Source of the DNA: an uncultured Cocleimonas sp.
GTDB lineage: Bacteria; Pseudomonadota; Gammaproteobacteria; Thiotrichales; Thiotrichaceae
Assembly: GCF_947495625.1 (NCBI RefSeq)
Contig: NZ_CANLZW010000019.1
Coordinates: 22,160-86,159, forward strand
DNA length: 64,000 nt
Reading direction: 5' to 3'
Below the pieces are notes generated by a model that ran no database searches, was not told the DNA's origin, and worked only from the letters and a program-made list of their open reading frames with translations. Below, piece after piece: positions 46,411 to 55,976 of the stretch. Position numbers and translations under genes: made by a program. The stretch's first letter is position 1. Each line of letters begins with the position of its first letter.

Positions 46411-46641
46411 TCTATCCTTTTGAAAATTTAACTTTTTAAATTGTTTTTATCCGACATAAGAATAGCCATAATAAAATCAAGAACCTAGATAATAACTAAT
46501 TAATATACACAGTAATTGCCCATTAAATAATACTCAAGTTAGTTCTAGAAAAGCATGCTACATTTAATATCAAACTACCCTTTTGATTTGCTTGGCACTC
46601 TAACCCTCGCAACACCCACTCGCTATTAACAGGATTTTCTA

Positions 46642-49470
46642 ATGAAAATTATTTCGACCAATGTCTATGTCGGCCCTAATGTATTTGCCTTATTTCCAGT
46701 CATTCGTCATGTAATCGATATAGGCGTACTGGAAGAATATCCCTCTGTCGCTTTAGGCGATGATTTTATTAATGGTTTGGTAGAAGCTATACCGAGTCTG
46801 GAAGAGCACGGCTGTTCTTATGGTGTGCCCGGAGGCTTTTTACGTCGATTACGTGAGGACGAAGGTACCTGGATCGGTCATATCTGGGAGCACGTAGTTC
46901 TAGAGCTTCAAAGTTTAGCAGGATTGGATGTTACTTTTGGCAAAACAAGGGGTACTGGAGAGCCAGGCCAGTACAATATGGTTTTTGAATATGGCCAACG
47001 AGATGTGGGCTTAGAAGCTGCTAAATTAGGCCGAAGTTTATTAATCTCGCTACTACCGAAAGACATTGCTCAACAAGTACATACTAAACTCAGTGACGAC
47101 TTTGATTTTGCTACAGAGTTACATGACTTCATTCGTTTTGCGCAACGTAAAGAATTTGGTCCCAGTACTGGCTCTTTAGTGCATGCTGCAGAATCACGAG
47201 ATATTCCGTGGATACGTTTAAATAATTATTCACTGGTTCAGTTTGGACATGGTAAACATCAGCAACGGATTCAAGCCACGATTACCAGTCAAACTAATCA
47301 TATTGCAGTAGAGATTTCTTGTGATAAAGAAGATACCCATAATCTAATGAATGATCTTGGACTGCCTGTACCTCGACAAGAAATGATCTATAGTGCTCAA
47401 CAGGCACTTCGCGCAGCACAAAGGATCGGTACACCCGTTGTAGTGAAACCACTAAACGCCAATCATGGTCGTGGCGTTTCCATTAATCTTAATACTGATG
47501 AAGAAATTGAAGAGGCTTTTGATGTAGCAAAATCTCAAGGCACTAGCCGCGCGGTTTTAGTCGAGTCTTACCTTGCCGGTATGGATCATCGCATGTTGGT
47601 GGTTAATGGTGAACTAGTCGCTGTTGCAAAAAGAGTGCCTGGTCACGTTGTCGGTGATGGCGAACATTCTATAGAAGCGTTGATTGAGATCGTAAATAGT
47701 GATCCCCGACGAGGTGTTGGCCATGAAAAAGTATTAACCCAGCTACAATTAGATGATCAAGCCAAGCGTTTACTTGGTAATGCCGGTTTTACACCTGAAA
47801 GCATTCTGCCAAAGGATGAAATATTATATTTGCGCGATACCGCAAACCTTTCTACTGGTGGCACTGCCATCGACATGACAGATCAGGTACATCCTGATAA
47901 CCGTGAGATGGCAGTTCGTGCAATTACGGCGGTTGGCTTAGATGTGGGAGGCGTGGATTTTTTAACCTCGGACATTACCCAATCATATAAAGAAGTCGGC
48001 GGTGGAATTGTCGAAGTGAATGCTGCCCCGGGTTTTAGAATGCACGTTGCACCGAGCGAAGGTCAACCACGCGATGTCGCTGGCAAGGTCATCGATATGT
48101 TATTCCCGCCTAATACACCAAAACGCATCCCTATTGCTGCGATCACAGGTACTAACGGCAAAACAACGACCTCCAGAATGTTGGCTAATATTCTTAAATC
48201 TTCCGGCCACATAGTTGGAATGACCTCAACAGATGGTGTGTATATTGATGGCAAACTCTCAGTAAAAGGTGATATGACAGGTCCTCAATCCGCACAAATT
48301 GTATTGCGTGATCCAGCCGTTGATTGTGCGGTAATGGAAACAGCTCGCGGAGGTATTGCGAGATCAGGATTAGGGTACAAAGAAGCCGATGTCTCGGCAG
48401 TACTGAATGTGCAAAGTGATCACCTAGGATTGCGTGGTATTGATACACTGGAACAACTAGCCGAAATCAAACGTATCGTAGTTGAAGTCGCTAAAGATAC
48501 AGCCGTATTGAACGCCGATGACCCTTTATGTTTAAAAATGGCAGATCACACACGTTGTGAACACATTTGTTATGTCACATTGAATATTCAACATGGTTTA
48601 GTACGTGAGCATATCCGTTCAGGTGGCAGAGCCGTGGTGCTGGAAACAGGAATCAATGGTGAAATGATTACCATTTATGACAATGGTGCACATATCCCAT
48701 TACTCTGGACACATCTGATACCAGCCACACTAGAAGGTAAAGCAATACATAATGTACAAAATGCCATGTTTGCTGCTGCCATGGCATACAGCATGGGCAA
48801 AACTTTAGACGAAATTCGCCATGGCCTCAGAACCTTTGACACATCTTTCTTCCAGGCCCCGGGACGCATGAATGTTTATGATGAACATTCTTTCCGTGTG
48901 ATTTTGGATTATGGACATAATGCCCCCAGCATTGATCTAATGAGCCAACTGTCAGACAAGTTAGAGATTGCAGGTAAGCGCATCGTGGTCCTTGCGGGCC
49001 CCGGCGATCGCCGTGATGAAGACCTGGTCAATATTGGTAAAGTAGCCGCAGGACATTACGATGTTTATATCTGTAAAGCTGATGATGATCGTCGTGGTCG
49101 TGGCGTTGATGAAGTACCACAAATCATCGCCAAAGCTTTGAAAGAGGCAGGTGTTGATGAGAGTAAAATTATCGTGATAGCTGATGAGCAAGAAGCCATA
49201 GACCATGCCCTACAAACTGCTGAAGCAGATGATCTAGTGCTGATTTTTGGTGATGCAATCACTCGATGCTGGAAACAGATTACAACGTTCAATCATTCTG
49301 ATAGACCAGCGGTTAATGAAGAGGAAAAAACAACCGAAGATACACCTAAAGTTACGCCGATGTTAGAAAGCGGAGAACCTGATCCCTTTGTTTTAGAAGC
49401 TGGAATGACATTGGTGAAAGATGAACGTGGTGTACGTATTGTTGAAGAAATTAACGAAGAATCTGATTAG
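46642..49470 (+). CDS. cphA: Cyanophycin synthetase
   Basis: 942 residues. CphA polymerises Asp and Arg into cyanophycin (multi-L-arginyl-poly-L-aspartate) with ATP. Domains in order: N-terminal domain (about 1-165, with GTWIGHIWEHVVLELQ), ATP-grasp (about 215-490: VVVKPLNANHGRGVSINL near 265-283, EVGGGIVEVNAAPG for metal binding), and a Mur-ligase-like domain (about 495-885: AAITGTNGKTTTSRML, LDYGHNAPSIDL). A C-terminal extension of about 55 acidic residues is longer than usual. AGGA precedes the ATG. It is the first gene of cphA-cphA2-iadA-cphB. Confidence 0.96.
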   Translation: MKIISTNVYVGPNVFALFPVIRHVIDIGVLEEYPSVALGDDFINGLVEAIPSLEEHGCSYGVPGGFLRRLREDEGTWIGHIWEHVVLELQSLAGLDVTFGKTRGTGEPGQYNMVFEYGQRDVGLEAAKLGRSLLISLLPKDIAQQVHTKLSDDFDFATELHDFIRFAQRKEFGPSTGSLVHAAESRDIPWIRLNNYSLVQFGHGKHQQRIQATITSQTNHIAVEISCDKEDTHNLMNDLGLPVPRQEMIYSAQQALRAAQRIGTPVVVKPLNANHGRGVSINLNTDEEIEEAFDVAKSQGTSRAVLVESYLAGMDHRMLVVNGELVAVAKRVPGHVVGDGEHSIEALIEIVNSDPRRGVGHEKVLTQLQLDDQAKRLLGNAGFTPESILPKDEILYLRDTANLSTGGTAIDMTDQVHPDNREMAVRAITAVGLDVGGVDFLTSDITQSYKEVGGGIVEVNAAPGFRMHVAPSEGQPRDVAGKVIDMLFPPNTPKRIPIAAITGTNGKTTTSRMLANILKSSGHIVGMTSTDGVYIDGKLSVKGDMTGPQSAQIVLRDPAVDCAVMETARGGIARSGLGYKEADVSAVLNVQSDHLGLRGIDTLEQLAEIKRIVVEVAKDTAVLNADDPLCLKMADHTRCEHICYVTLNIQHGLVREHIRSGGRAVVLETGINGEMITIYDNGAHIPLLWTHLIPATLEGKAIHNVQNAMFAAAMAYSMGKTLDEIRHGLRTFDTSFFQAPGRMNVYDEHSFRVILDYGHNAPSIDLMSQLSDKLEIAGKRIVVLAGPGDRRDEDLVNIGKVAAGHYDVYICKADDDRRGRGVDEVPQIIAKALKEAGVDESKIIVIADEQEAIDHALQTAEADDLVLIFGDAITRCWKQITTFNHSDRPAVNEEEKTTEDTPKVTPMLESGEPDPFVLEAGMTLVKDERGVRIVEEINEESD

Positions 49471-49523
49471 TCGTATCAACACAGCCAAAGAAGGTTAAGG
49501 AAAGCTAAGGTAAATTAATCACG

Positions 49524-51392
49524 ATGTCTAATTTAAAGTTAATTTTGGATGATAGCCGCCGTTTGACGGGTAAAAATCTATTTATGGATCAGTCGGGTGC
49601 TATTTTAGATGCATTCGTCAGTGGGCTGGATAAACAAAAAGTTGTCGATACCTGGCTAGATAATTTACTGCCATTATTAAAAGGTGTCGGTTGGGCTGAA
49701 ACCAAATGTGTTTACAGAATATTTGAAGATGGTGTATCTCTTGGCTTTGCAGCGCCTCTAGATGCACTATATGCAGCTACCGAAATCAATGAAGCAGCAT
49801 GGGAAATGACAACGAGTTCTTTATCGGAAGAAGAAAACAAAGAAAGCGATGAAAAGCCCAACTTATCTGAATTGATCAACACCTTAAACGCTTCAATCGA
49901 ATCAGAAAGAAATCCGCATTTACTAGAATTAATCCAATCCTCGGAAGATAAGAACATAGCTTATCTGGTTGATGATGATGAATTTTCATTAGGTTATGGT
50001 ACTAGTTCTCAAACATGGAATATCAATAACTTACCTGACAAAAACACCATTGAATGGAACACCTATAAAACTGTACCAACCGCATTAGTCACAGGCACGA
50101 ATGGTAAATCTACCAGCGTACGTTTAAGCGCACATATTTTAAAACAAGCAGGTATTCGTTGTGGTGTGACATCGACTGATTTTATCAAGGTCGGCGACAC
50201 CATTATTGATAAAGGTGATTACTCAGGGCCGGGTGGAGCAAGAATGCTATTGCGCCATAAGCAAACAGAGGCTGCCGTATTAGAAGTTGCCAGGGGTGGA
50301 CTTTTACGCCGTGGCTTACCCATCCCCCAAGTTGATGTTGCTCTTGTAACTAACGTTGCAGAGGATCATTTGGGTCAGTACGGTATTAATTCTGTCGAAG
50401 CGCTAACAGCAGCTAAAATGATGGTTGCCAAAGCTGCAAAAAAACAGTTAATTTTAAACGCAGATGATAAAAATATTGTGCGATTTGCAGAACATACCCT
50501 TAAGCAAATTGAACAGCATGAACAAACCGGCAAAACAACCGGTTTAAACGTATCTAAAATTGCACAAGAGCCTTTGGCTGAGTATCTCCCAGAAAAAATT
50601 GTATGGTTTTCATTAAAAGAAACCAATCCAGTTATTATGGCTGCTAGAGAAAACGCACAAGCGGTTTGTTTTTTGCGTGATGACTGCATTATTTATGCTG
50701 TAGATAAAAACACACCTGAAAACGAGACAGTCATTATTAATGCCAACGACATACCAATGACCTTGCAAGGTGCAGCAGTGCATAATGTGCAAAATGCACT
50801 TGGTGCGGTAGCATTGACCAAAGCGTTAGGGGTTAATGATTCAGATATTCATAAGGCTTTGTCAACATTTAAAAGCGACGCTGAAGATAACCCTGGCCGT
50901 GGAAACATGTTTGAGTATCGAGGAGCTAAAATCATTCTCGATTTTGCTCATAACGTTCACAGCATGGATGCAATGGCGAAAACCTTAGCGAATATCCCAG
51001 CAAAACGTAAAATACTTATGCTTTGTCATGCCGGAGACAGAAGTAATGCTGAAATCAAGGCGATGACTACATCCTCGATGGCAATGAAGCCTGATTTAGT
51101 CTGGGTTTGTGAGTTACCAAAATATCTACGTGGTCGTGAAATTGGAGAACTTCCAAAAGTAATTACTGCTGCTGTCATAGAAAATGGCCTATCTTCAGAT
51201 AATATTTATTATCAAGATAACCTTTTAAAGGGCGCAGAAGATATAATCCAACAATTACAAGTAGATGACTTAGTCTTTATGATGGCACTTAGCGATAGAG
51301 ATGAAATCGCAGCGTTGCTGTTACCAGAAGTATCACAAGAGTTACCACAAGAACAATCAGCAGCGGATGCAAAGGACAATAAACATGTTTGA
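49524..51392 (+). CDS. Second cyanophycin-synthetase-like protein, Mur-ligase domain without ATP-grasp
   Basis: 622 residues. The N-terminal 185 residues resemble the CphA N-domain only loosely and are rich in Glu and Ser. The Mur-ligase part has ALVTGTNGKSTSVRLSAHIL (about 189-208), EVARGGLLRRG, NVAEDHLGQYG and IILDFAHNVHSMDAM, so ATP and peptide binding seem intact. No ATP-grasp domain is present, so it cannot make both bonds as CphA does. It may add one residue, act on dipeptides, or assist CphA. Located directly after cphA (53 bases) and overlapping iadA by 8 bases. Confidence 0.85.
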   Translation: MSNLKLILDDSRRLTGKNLFMDQSGAILDAFVSGLDKQKVVDTWLDNLLPLLKGVGWAETKCVYRIFEDGVSLGFAAPLDALYAATEINEAAWEMTTSSLSEEENKESDEKPNLSELINTLNASIESERNPHLLELIQSSEDKNIAYLVDDDEFSLGYGTSSQTWNINNLPDKNTIEWNTYKTVPTALVTGTNGKSTSVRLSAHILKQAGIRCGVTSTDFIKVGDTIIDKGDYSGPGGARMLLRHKQTEAAVLEVARGGLLRRGLPIPQVDVALVTNVAEDHLGQYGINSVEALTAAKMMVAKAAKKQLILNADDKNIVRFAEHTLKQIEQHEQTGKTTGLNVSKIAQEPLAEYLPEKIVWFSLKETNPVIMAARENAQAVCFLRDDCIIYAVDKNTPENETVIINANDIPMTLQGAAVHNVQNALGAVALTKALGVNDSDIHKALSTFKSDAEDNPGRGNMFEYRGAKIILDFAHNVHSMDAMAKTLANIPAKRKILMLCHAGDRSNAEIKAMTTSSMAMKPDLVWVCELPKYLRGREIGELPKVITAAVIENGLSSDNIYYQDNLLKGAEDIIQQLQVDDLVFMMALSDRDEIAALLLPEVSQELPQEQSAADAKDNKHV

Positions 51393-52563
51393 AAGCACGA
51401 CTGGCTTAATACTGATTCGTAACGCTAATATTTATGCCCCTCAACCATTAGGTATTAAAAACCTATTAATTGGTGGAGGCAAAATACTCGCAGTAACAAG
51501 CGAAGAGCTAGAACTACCAAAATCACTGATTTCATCCAATATTGATTTAGAAGGCCAAACCCTAACACCTGGATTTATTGATGCGCATGCGCATATTACC
51601 GGAGGTGGAGGTGAAGCTGGCTTTGCAACACAAGTGCCACCAGTGCCACTGAGTCAATTTACTGCATTTGGTGTCACCACTGTCGTCGGCTTATTAGGCA
51701 CCGATGATACCACCCGCAGTACCGCGAATTTACTATCACGCGTTTATGGCTTACGCGAAGAAGGGATGAGCGCCTACTGCTGGACAGGAGGCTATCATTA
51801 TCCCTTAACTACGCTGACTAACAGCGCCCGAGAAGATATTGTTTATCTAGATCCGGTTATCGGTATCGGAGAATTTGCAATTAGCGATCATCGTTCCTCG
51901 CAGCCAGATTTTAACGAAGTAATCCGTATTGCCAGTGATGCCCATGTCGCCGGCTTAATGACGGGAAAAGCGGGCGTTGTACATTTCCATTTGGGTGATG
52001 GTTCGCGTAAATTAGAATTAATCAAGCGCGCAATTAACGAAACCGAATTACCGGCTCGCGTTTTCAATCCCACTCACGTCAATCGCAACAAACCTCTTTT
52101 TGATGAATCCTGTGAGATGTTATCCGAAGGGATTTATATGGATATCACCGCGTTTCCTGAAGACTCTCTTGAAGAAGGCTGGAGCGCAGCACAAGCCCTA
52201 CTCCTCGCCAAAGAACGCAACTGCCCAATGCATCAAATTACGGTTAGCTCAGATGGTGGGGGTTGTATGCCTGAGTTTAACCAAGCAGGTGAGATGATAA
52301 GAATGGGATTTGGTCGCTCCGAAACCTTGGTAGAGACTATTAAATCGTGTACTTCTCAAGGAATGTCATTAGAGGATGTGTTATCCTCGCTCACCGCAAA
52401 TGTAGCTCAACTTTTAAGACTTTCTCAAAAAGGAAATATTCGGGTTGGAGCAGATGCAGATTTAGTCGTACTAGATTCTGATTACAGTATTTGCAATGTC
52501 ATGGCTTTAGGCCAATGGCACATGCTGAATAAAAATCTAATAGTTACAGGCACTTTCGAATAG
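51385..52563 (+). CDS. iadA: Beta-aspartyl-peptidase (isoaspartyl dipeptidase)
   Basis: 392 residues from the ATG at 51385, which has AAGGA upstream and overlaps the previous stop; the frame is open upstream to 51301 but that is inside the preceding gene. It is an amidohydrolase: GFIDAHAHITGG (His68, His70), VVHFHLGDG, NPTHVNRN and SSDGGGCMPE supply metal and catalytic residues. Its role is to split beta-Asp-Arg, the product of cyanophycinase. In GIGEFAISDHRS the position that holds the bridging carbamylated Lys in E. coli IadA is Glu163 here, an unusual change. Confidence 0.9.
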   Translation: MFESTTGLILIRNANIYAPQPLGIKNLLIGGGKILAVTSEELELPKSLISSNIDLEGQTLTPGFIDAHAHITGGGGEAGFATQVPPVPLSQFTAFGVTTVVGLLGTDDTTRSTANLLSRVYGLREEGMSAYCWTGGYHYPLTTLTNSAREDIVYLDPVIGIGEFAISDHRSSQPDFNEVIRIASDAHVAGLMTGKAGVVHFHLGDGSRKLELIKRAINETELPARVFNPTHVNRNKPLFDESCEMLSEGIYMDITAFPEDSLEEGWSAAQALLLAKERNCPMHQITVSSDGGGCMPEFNQAGEMIRMGFGRSETLVETIKSCTSQGMSLEDVLSSLTANVAQLLRLSQKGNIRVGADADLVVLDSDYSICNVMALGQWHMLNKNLIVTGTFE

Positions 52564-52571
52564 AGGTTAAT

Positions 52572-53399
52572 ATGGGTTCCAGAGATTTTGAGGCTAACCC
52601 CTTACGAGGTTTTGTTATCCCTATCGGGGGTGCGGAAGAAAGGTTGAATGACCCTGTTATTTTAACTCGATTTGTAGAAATTTGTGGCAACGAAAAAGCA
52701 CGCATCGCAATCATTCCTACTGCATCTCAACTAGATGATACTGGGCCAAATTACGAAAAAGTATTCAAAGATTTAGGTGCAGGTGAAGCAATTTCATTGC
52801 CCATAAACACACGTGAAGATGCGCAACAAGAATCTTTTCTTGAAACCTTAACCAGTTGTAATGGAATTTTTATTACAGGCGGCAACCAACTTCGCTTATC
52901 GACCATTTTAGGTGGTACACCAATTGCACAAGCTATTCGTCGTTTGAATGCAGCAGGTGTTCATTTAGCTGGCACTTCAGCAGGAGCCGCGATTATTCCG
53001 GAACATATGATTGCAGGTGGATCAACAGGTGCTTTACCAACCGAACAAGGTGTTACTTTTGCACCAGGTTTAGGCTTATTAAACAAAGTCATCATCGACC
53101 AGCATTTTAGTCAACGCAACCGCCTCGGCCGTCTACTATCAGCAGTCTCTTATAACCCTTTTGCATCAGGTTTAGGCATCTGTGAAGATACCGCTGCATT
53201 TATTGGCCCGGATAATCTTTTAGAAGTGATTGGCAATGGTTCGATAACAGTCATCGACCCTTCAGAATTACAATATTCATCTATGGCAGAAGCTTCTCGA
53301 GGGGATTCTTTGACCCTGCTTGGTATCAAAATGCATATTTTATCAGAAGGCGCTAGTTACAATATTGAAACTAGAGAAGCTCAGCCAAAACACTTTTAA
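52572..53399 (+). CDS. cphB: Cyanophycinase
   Basis: 275 residues, peptidase family S51. It degrades cyanophycin to beta-Asp-Arg dipeptides. The nucleophile Ser136 is in HLAGTSAGAAII, with GIFITGGNQLRL before and DQHFSQRNRLGRL after; these are family hallmarks. Nine bases separate it from iadA. No signal peptide, so it acts on the intracellular polymer. Having synthetase, cyanophycinase and dipeptidase together gives the full make-and-use cycle. Confidence 0.95.
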   Translation: MGSRDFEANPLRGFVIPIGGAEERLNDPVILTRFVEICGNEKARIAIIPTASQLDDTGPNYEKVFKDLGAGEAISLPINTREDAQQESFLETLTSCNGIFITGGNQLRLSTILGGTPIAQAIRRLNAAGVHLAGTSAGAAIIPEHMIAGGSTGALPTEQGVTFAPGLGLLNKVIIDQHFSQRNRLGRLLSAVSYNPFASGLGICEDTAAFIGPDNLLEVIGNGSITVIDPSELQYSSMAEASRGDSLTLLGIKMHILSEGASYNIETREAQPKHF

Positions 53400-53416
53400 A
53401 GCGTAATTCATAAATA

Positions 53417-53447
53417 AAAGTCACCCCCCTACTTTTGGGGCTTTTTT
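53417..53447 (+). terminator. CACCCCCCTACTTT repeat forming a terminator of the cyanophycin operon
   Basis: AAAGTCACCCCCCTACTTTT then GGGGCTTTTTT. CCCC pairs with GGGG, and AAAG with CTTT. Its T-run overlaps the stop codon of convergent hflX. Confidence 0.88.
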
Positions 53448-54765
53448 ATAACTGAAGTTGTTCTAAGGTCAACTCTTCTTTACCTAGCATCGTATCCAGT
53501 CTTCTTTGCTGGATAACGACATCAAGCAGGTATTCACCTTTATCTGATATCTCTTCACTGATAACCGCTTCATCTTCATACAATTGGGCGCGCAAACGAG
53601 CAAGTGCAGGATGTAATCGCAATTTACCTTTGAAAGTGTTCTTGGCAAAGATAGAGGCAATTGTTTCACCTAGTGCCTCTAAACCTTCTCCTGTCAGTGA
53701 CGACAGCCAAACACGTGCTGGTAAACCATTGTGTCCTTCTTCAACATGCGGTTGTTGTTCGGTGAGATCAATTTTATTCATCACCTCAACCTGTTGAACA
53801 TCCTCAGCGCCCAGTTCCTGAATCACGTTATTCACTTGTTCACGGAAGAAATCGCGATTTTCATCACTACTATCAATAACATGCAGTATCAAATCTGCTT
53901 CGATAGTTTCTTGAAGCGTGGCTCTGAAGGCTGCCACCAGATCATGCGGAAGATCACGAATGAAACCTACGGTATCAGCTAAAACAATGGATTGCTGATC
54001 AGGAAGGTTTACACGGCGTAAGGTTGGATCCAAAGTCGCAAACAGCTGATCTGCTGCATAAACTCCAGAACCGGTAATTTTATTGAATAGGGTCGATTTA
54101 CCCGCATTGGTATAGCCAACTAAAGAAACCGTTGGTATTTCGGTTTTCTGTCGAAGTTGTCTACCCTGTTCGCGCTGCTTGCTTACTTTTTCCAAACGTT
54201 TATTTATCTGTTTGATGCGAATACTCAGCAAACGACGGTCAGTTTCTAACTGGGTTTCACCCGGACCACGCATACCGATACCACCTTTTTGTCTTTCAAG
54301 GTGAGTCCAGCCACGAACCAGGCGAGTCGACATGTGTTTTAACTGCGCCAATTCAACCTGCAATTTACCTTCGTGTGATTGAGCACGTTGCGCAAATATA
54401 TCGAGTATCAGTGCCGTACGATCGAGCACACGACATTCGAACAGGCGTTCCAGGTTACGTTCTTGCGCAGGAGAAAGTGAATGATCAAAAATGACGACAT
54501 CCGCGTCGTGTTGAATAACTGCGGCTTTAATTTCGTCTGCTTTACCTGTGCCCACAAAATAACGTGAATCAGGCGAAGCGCGTGAACCGGTGATTAGCGT
54601 GGAAGTGCTTGCTCCAGCAGAACGAACCAACTCTTTGAACTCATGTTCATCTTGATTTGAGCTTGAAGAGCTTTGAGAACGATTATTTGATCCAAAGTTA
54701 ATCTGTACCAATATGGCACTCTCAATCAGGGCTTCACCCTGACTGAGTTTATCAAATAATTCCAA
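53446..54765 (-). CDS. hflX: Ribosome-associated GTPase HflX
   Basis: 439 residues. HflX splits stalled 70S ribosomes after heat stress. It starts at TTG 54765 with the strong ribosome-binding site AGGGGGG about 7 bases upstream. The N-terminal domain (SAILVQINFG ... LVRSAGASTSTLITG), GMRGPGETQLETDRR, G1 SLVGYTNAGKSTLFN, G3 DTVGFIRDLPHDLVAAF and G4 NKIDL are all present. Downstream of hfq by 44 bases, the classic hfq-hflX order. Confidence 0.95.
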   Translation of the reverse strand: MELFDKLSQGEALIESAILVQINFGSNNRSQSSSSSNQDEHEFKELVRSAGASTSTLITGSRASPDSRYFVGTGKADEIKAAVIQHDADVVIFDHSLSPAQERNLERLFECRVLDRTALILDIFAQRAQSHEGKLQVELAQLKHMSTRLVRGWTHLERQKGGIGMRGPGETQLETDRRLLSIRIKQINKRLEKVSKQREQGRQLRQKTEIPTVSLVGYTNAGKSTLFNKITGSGVYAADQLFATLDPTLRRVNLPDQQSIVLADTVGFIRDLPHDLVAAFRATLQETIEADLILHVIDSSDENRDFFREQVNNVIQELGAEDVQQVEVMNKIDLTEQQPHVEEGHNGLPARVWLSSLTGEGLEALGETIASIFAKNTFKGKLRLHPALARLRAQLYEDEAVISEEISDKGEYLLDVVIQQRRLDTMLGKEELTLEQLQL

Positions 54766-54809
54766 TTTATTGCCCCCCTAAGAAACTAGGGAAACAGAAT
54801 TGCGTAATT

Positions 54810-55040
54810 TTATTCTTCGTCTTCAACCGTTAACTTGATAGGTCTTGAAGGCACAATTGTAGATACAGCGTGCTTGTACACAAGCTGACTTACAGTACTG
54901 CCTAGTAATATAACAAATTGATCAAACGACTCTACGTGACCTTGTAATTTAATTCCATTTACAAGATAAATCGCAACGGGGATGCGCTCTTTTCTTAAAG
55001 CATTTAGGAAGGGTTCTTGTAGCATATGCCCTTTTGACAT
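54810..55040 (-). CDS. hfq: RNA chaperone Hfq
   Basis: 76 residues. Hfq hexamers pair small RNAs with mRNAs. Sm1 ([40 protein letters not shown]) and Sm2 ([14 protein letters not shown]) are intact. The C-terminal tail is very short (KLTVEDEE), unlike the long tail of E. coli. In most gammaproteobacteria miaA lies directly upstream; here miaA is 4.3 kb away with four plus-strand genes between. Confidence 0.97.
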   Translation of the reverse strand: MSKGHMLQEPFLNALRKERIPVAIYLVNGIKLQGHVESFDQFVILLGSTVSQLVYKHAVSTIVPSRPIKLTVEDEE

Positions 55041-55355
55041 GGGTAACTCCTGATTTCTTATTAGGTTATGTTATTAATATTTTATTGTTTGCTGTTCTGG
55101 TCATAGCCTTTAATTTAACTTCAGCTTGCTCAAACTTTCTACTTGTCTCTTTTATATATCTAAAACTGCTATATTGAAAGTCGGGGGTAACAGCACTCTG
55201 CATCCTTACAGATTCAAGCATAATAACAGGTTTAGGTAAAAAGTAAAAAATCAAACCCTTTTTTTGATCATTTAACGACAGATGGCTTAACTTACTCGCT
55301 TGCAAGCCTTATAAAATCAGAATAATATGAATTAAACCGCTACAGGAGACACTGC
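55041..55355. other. Divergent promoter region of hfq and the thioredoxin operon
   Basis: A 315-base gap. A 79-codon minus-strand frame (55066-55305) crosses it but has no family likeness and no ribosome-binding site. ACAGGAGA precedes the ATG at 55356. No other element stands out. Confidence 0.4.
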
Positions 55356-55916
55356 ATGACCTCCCTTAAAACGCTTATAGCTCTAGTGTTGTTCATTTCT
55401 ATACCTGTTTTTGTATCTGCCGACAACACCGCGCAAACCAAACAAACAGAAATTAGAGATTACAGTAATTTTTTTGATGAAAGCCTCAATGACATGGAGG
55501 AAGAAAAAGAAATCGCTGCTGATGAAGGCAAAAAAGGTATTTTATTGATGTTTGAAATGGATGAATGTCCATTTTGTGCTCGTATGAAGAAAACGGTATT
55601 AAATCGTGGCAAAGTACAAGATTATTATCGCAAGCATTTTCGAATTATCACCGTTGATATAGAAGGTGATCTGGAACTTACTGACTTTGCAGGTAAAGAC
55701 ACCACTCAAAAAGACTTTTCATTAGAACAGTTCAGAGTCAGAGCCACTCCCGTATTCCAGTTTTTAGATTTAGAAGGTAAGCCCATTAAAAATGGTCGCC
55801 TGACTGGTGCTTCCAAAGATGCAGATGAATTTATGATGCTAGGGAAATACATTGTAGAAGGCGCGAATGAAAAAATGCCTTTCATCCGTTACAAACGTAA
55901 GCAGAAAAAAGGTTAA
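55356..55916 (+). CDS. Secreted thioredoxin-fold protein (SoxW-like)
   Basis: 186 residues with signal peptide (1-22). The thioredoxin domain has the redox pair Cys71 and Cys74 in MDECPFCARM and cis-Pro132 in RATPVFQFLD. This kind of periplasmic thioredoxin resembles SoxW and the redox domain of other thioredoxin-like reductants. A basic tail (YKRKQKKG) ends it. First of three plus-strand envelope genes; acting on disulfides of the neighbours is possible but unproved. Confidence 0.85.
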   Translation: MTSLKTLIALVLFISIPVFVSADNTAQTKQTEIRDYSNFFDESLNDMEEEKEIAADEGKKGILLMFEMDECPFCARMKKTVLNRGKVQDYYRKHFRIITVDIEGDLELTDFAGKDTTQKDFSLEQFRVRATPVFQFLDLEGKPIKNGRLTGASKDADEFMMLGKYIVEGANEKMPFIRYKRKQKKG

Positions 55917-55976
55917 AAATAGTTATGCATAATTTCCAATTACTGTTTTTAATTTATCTAGCTTACTGAGACTTAT

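Noticed and set aside
54771..54780. TGCCCCCCTA near hflX start as another repeat copy
   Set aside because: The match stops after CCCCCCTA; on the minus strand the G-run is the ribosome-binding site of hflX.
55066..55305. 79-codon minus-strand frame upstream of hfq
   Set aside because: No ribosome-binding site, no family likeness, and it covers the hfq promoter region.
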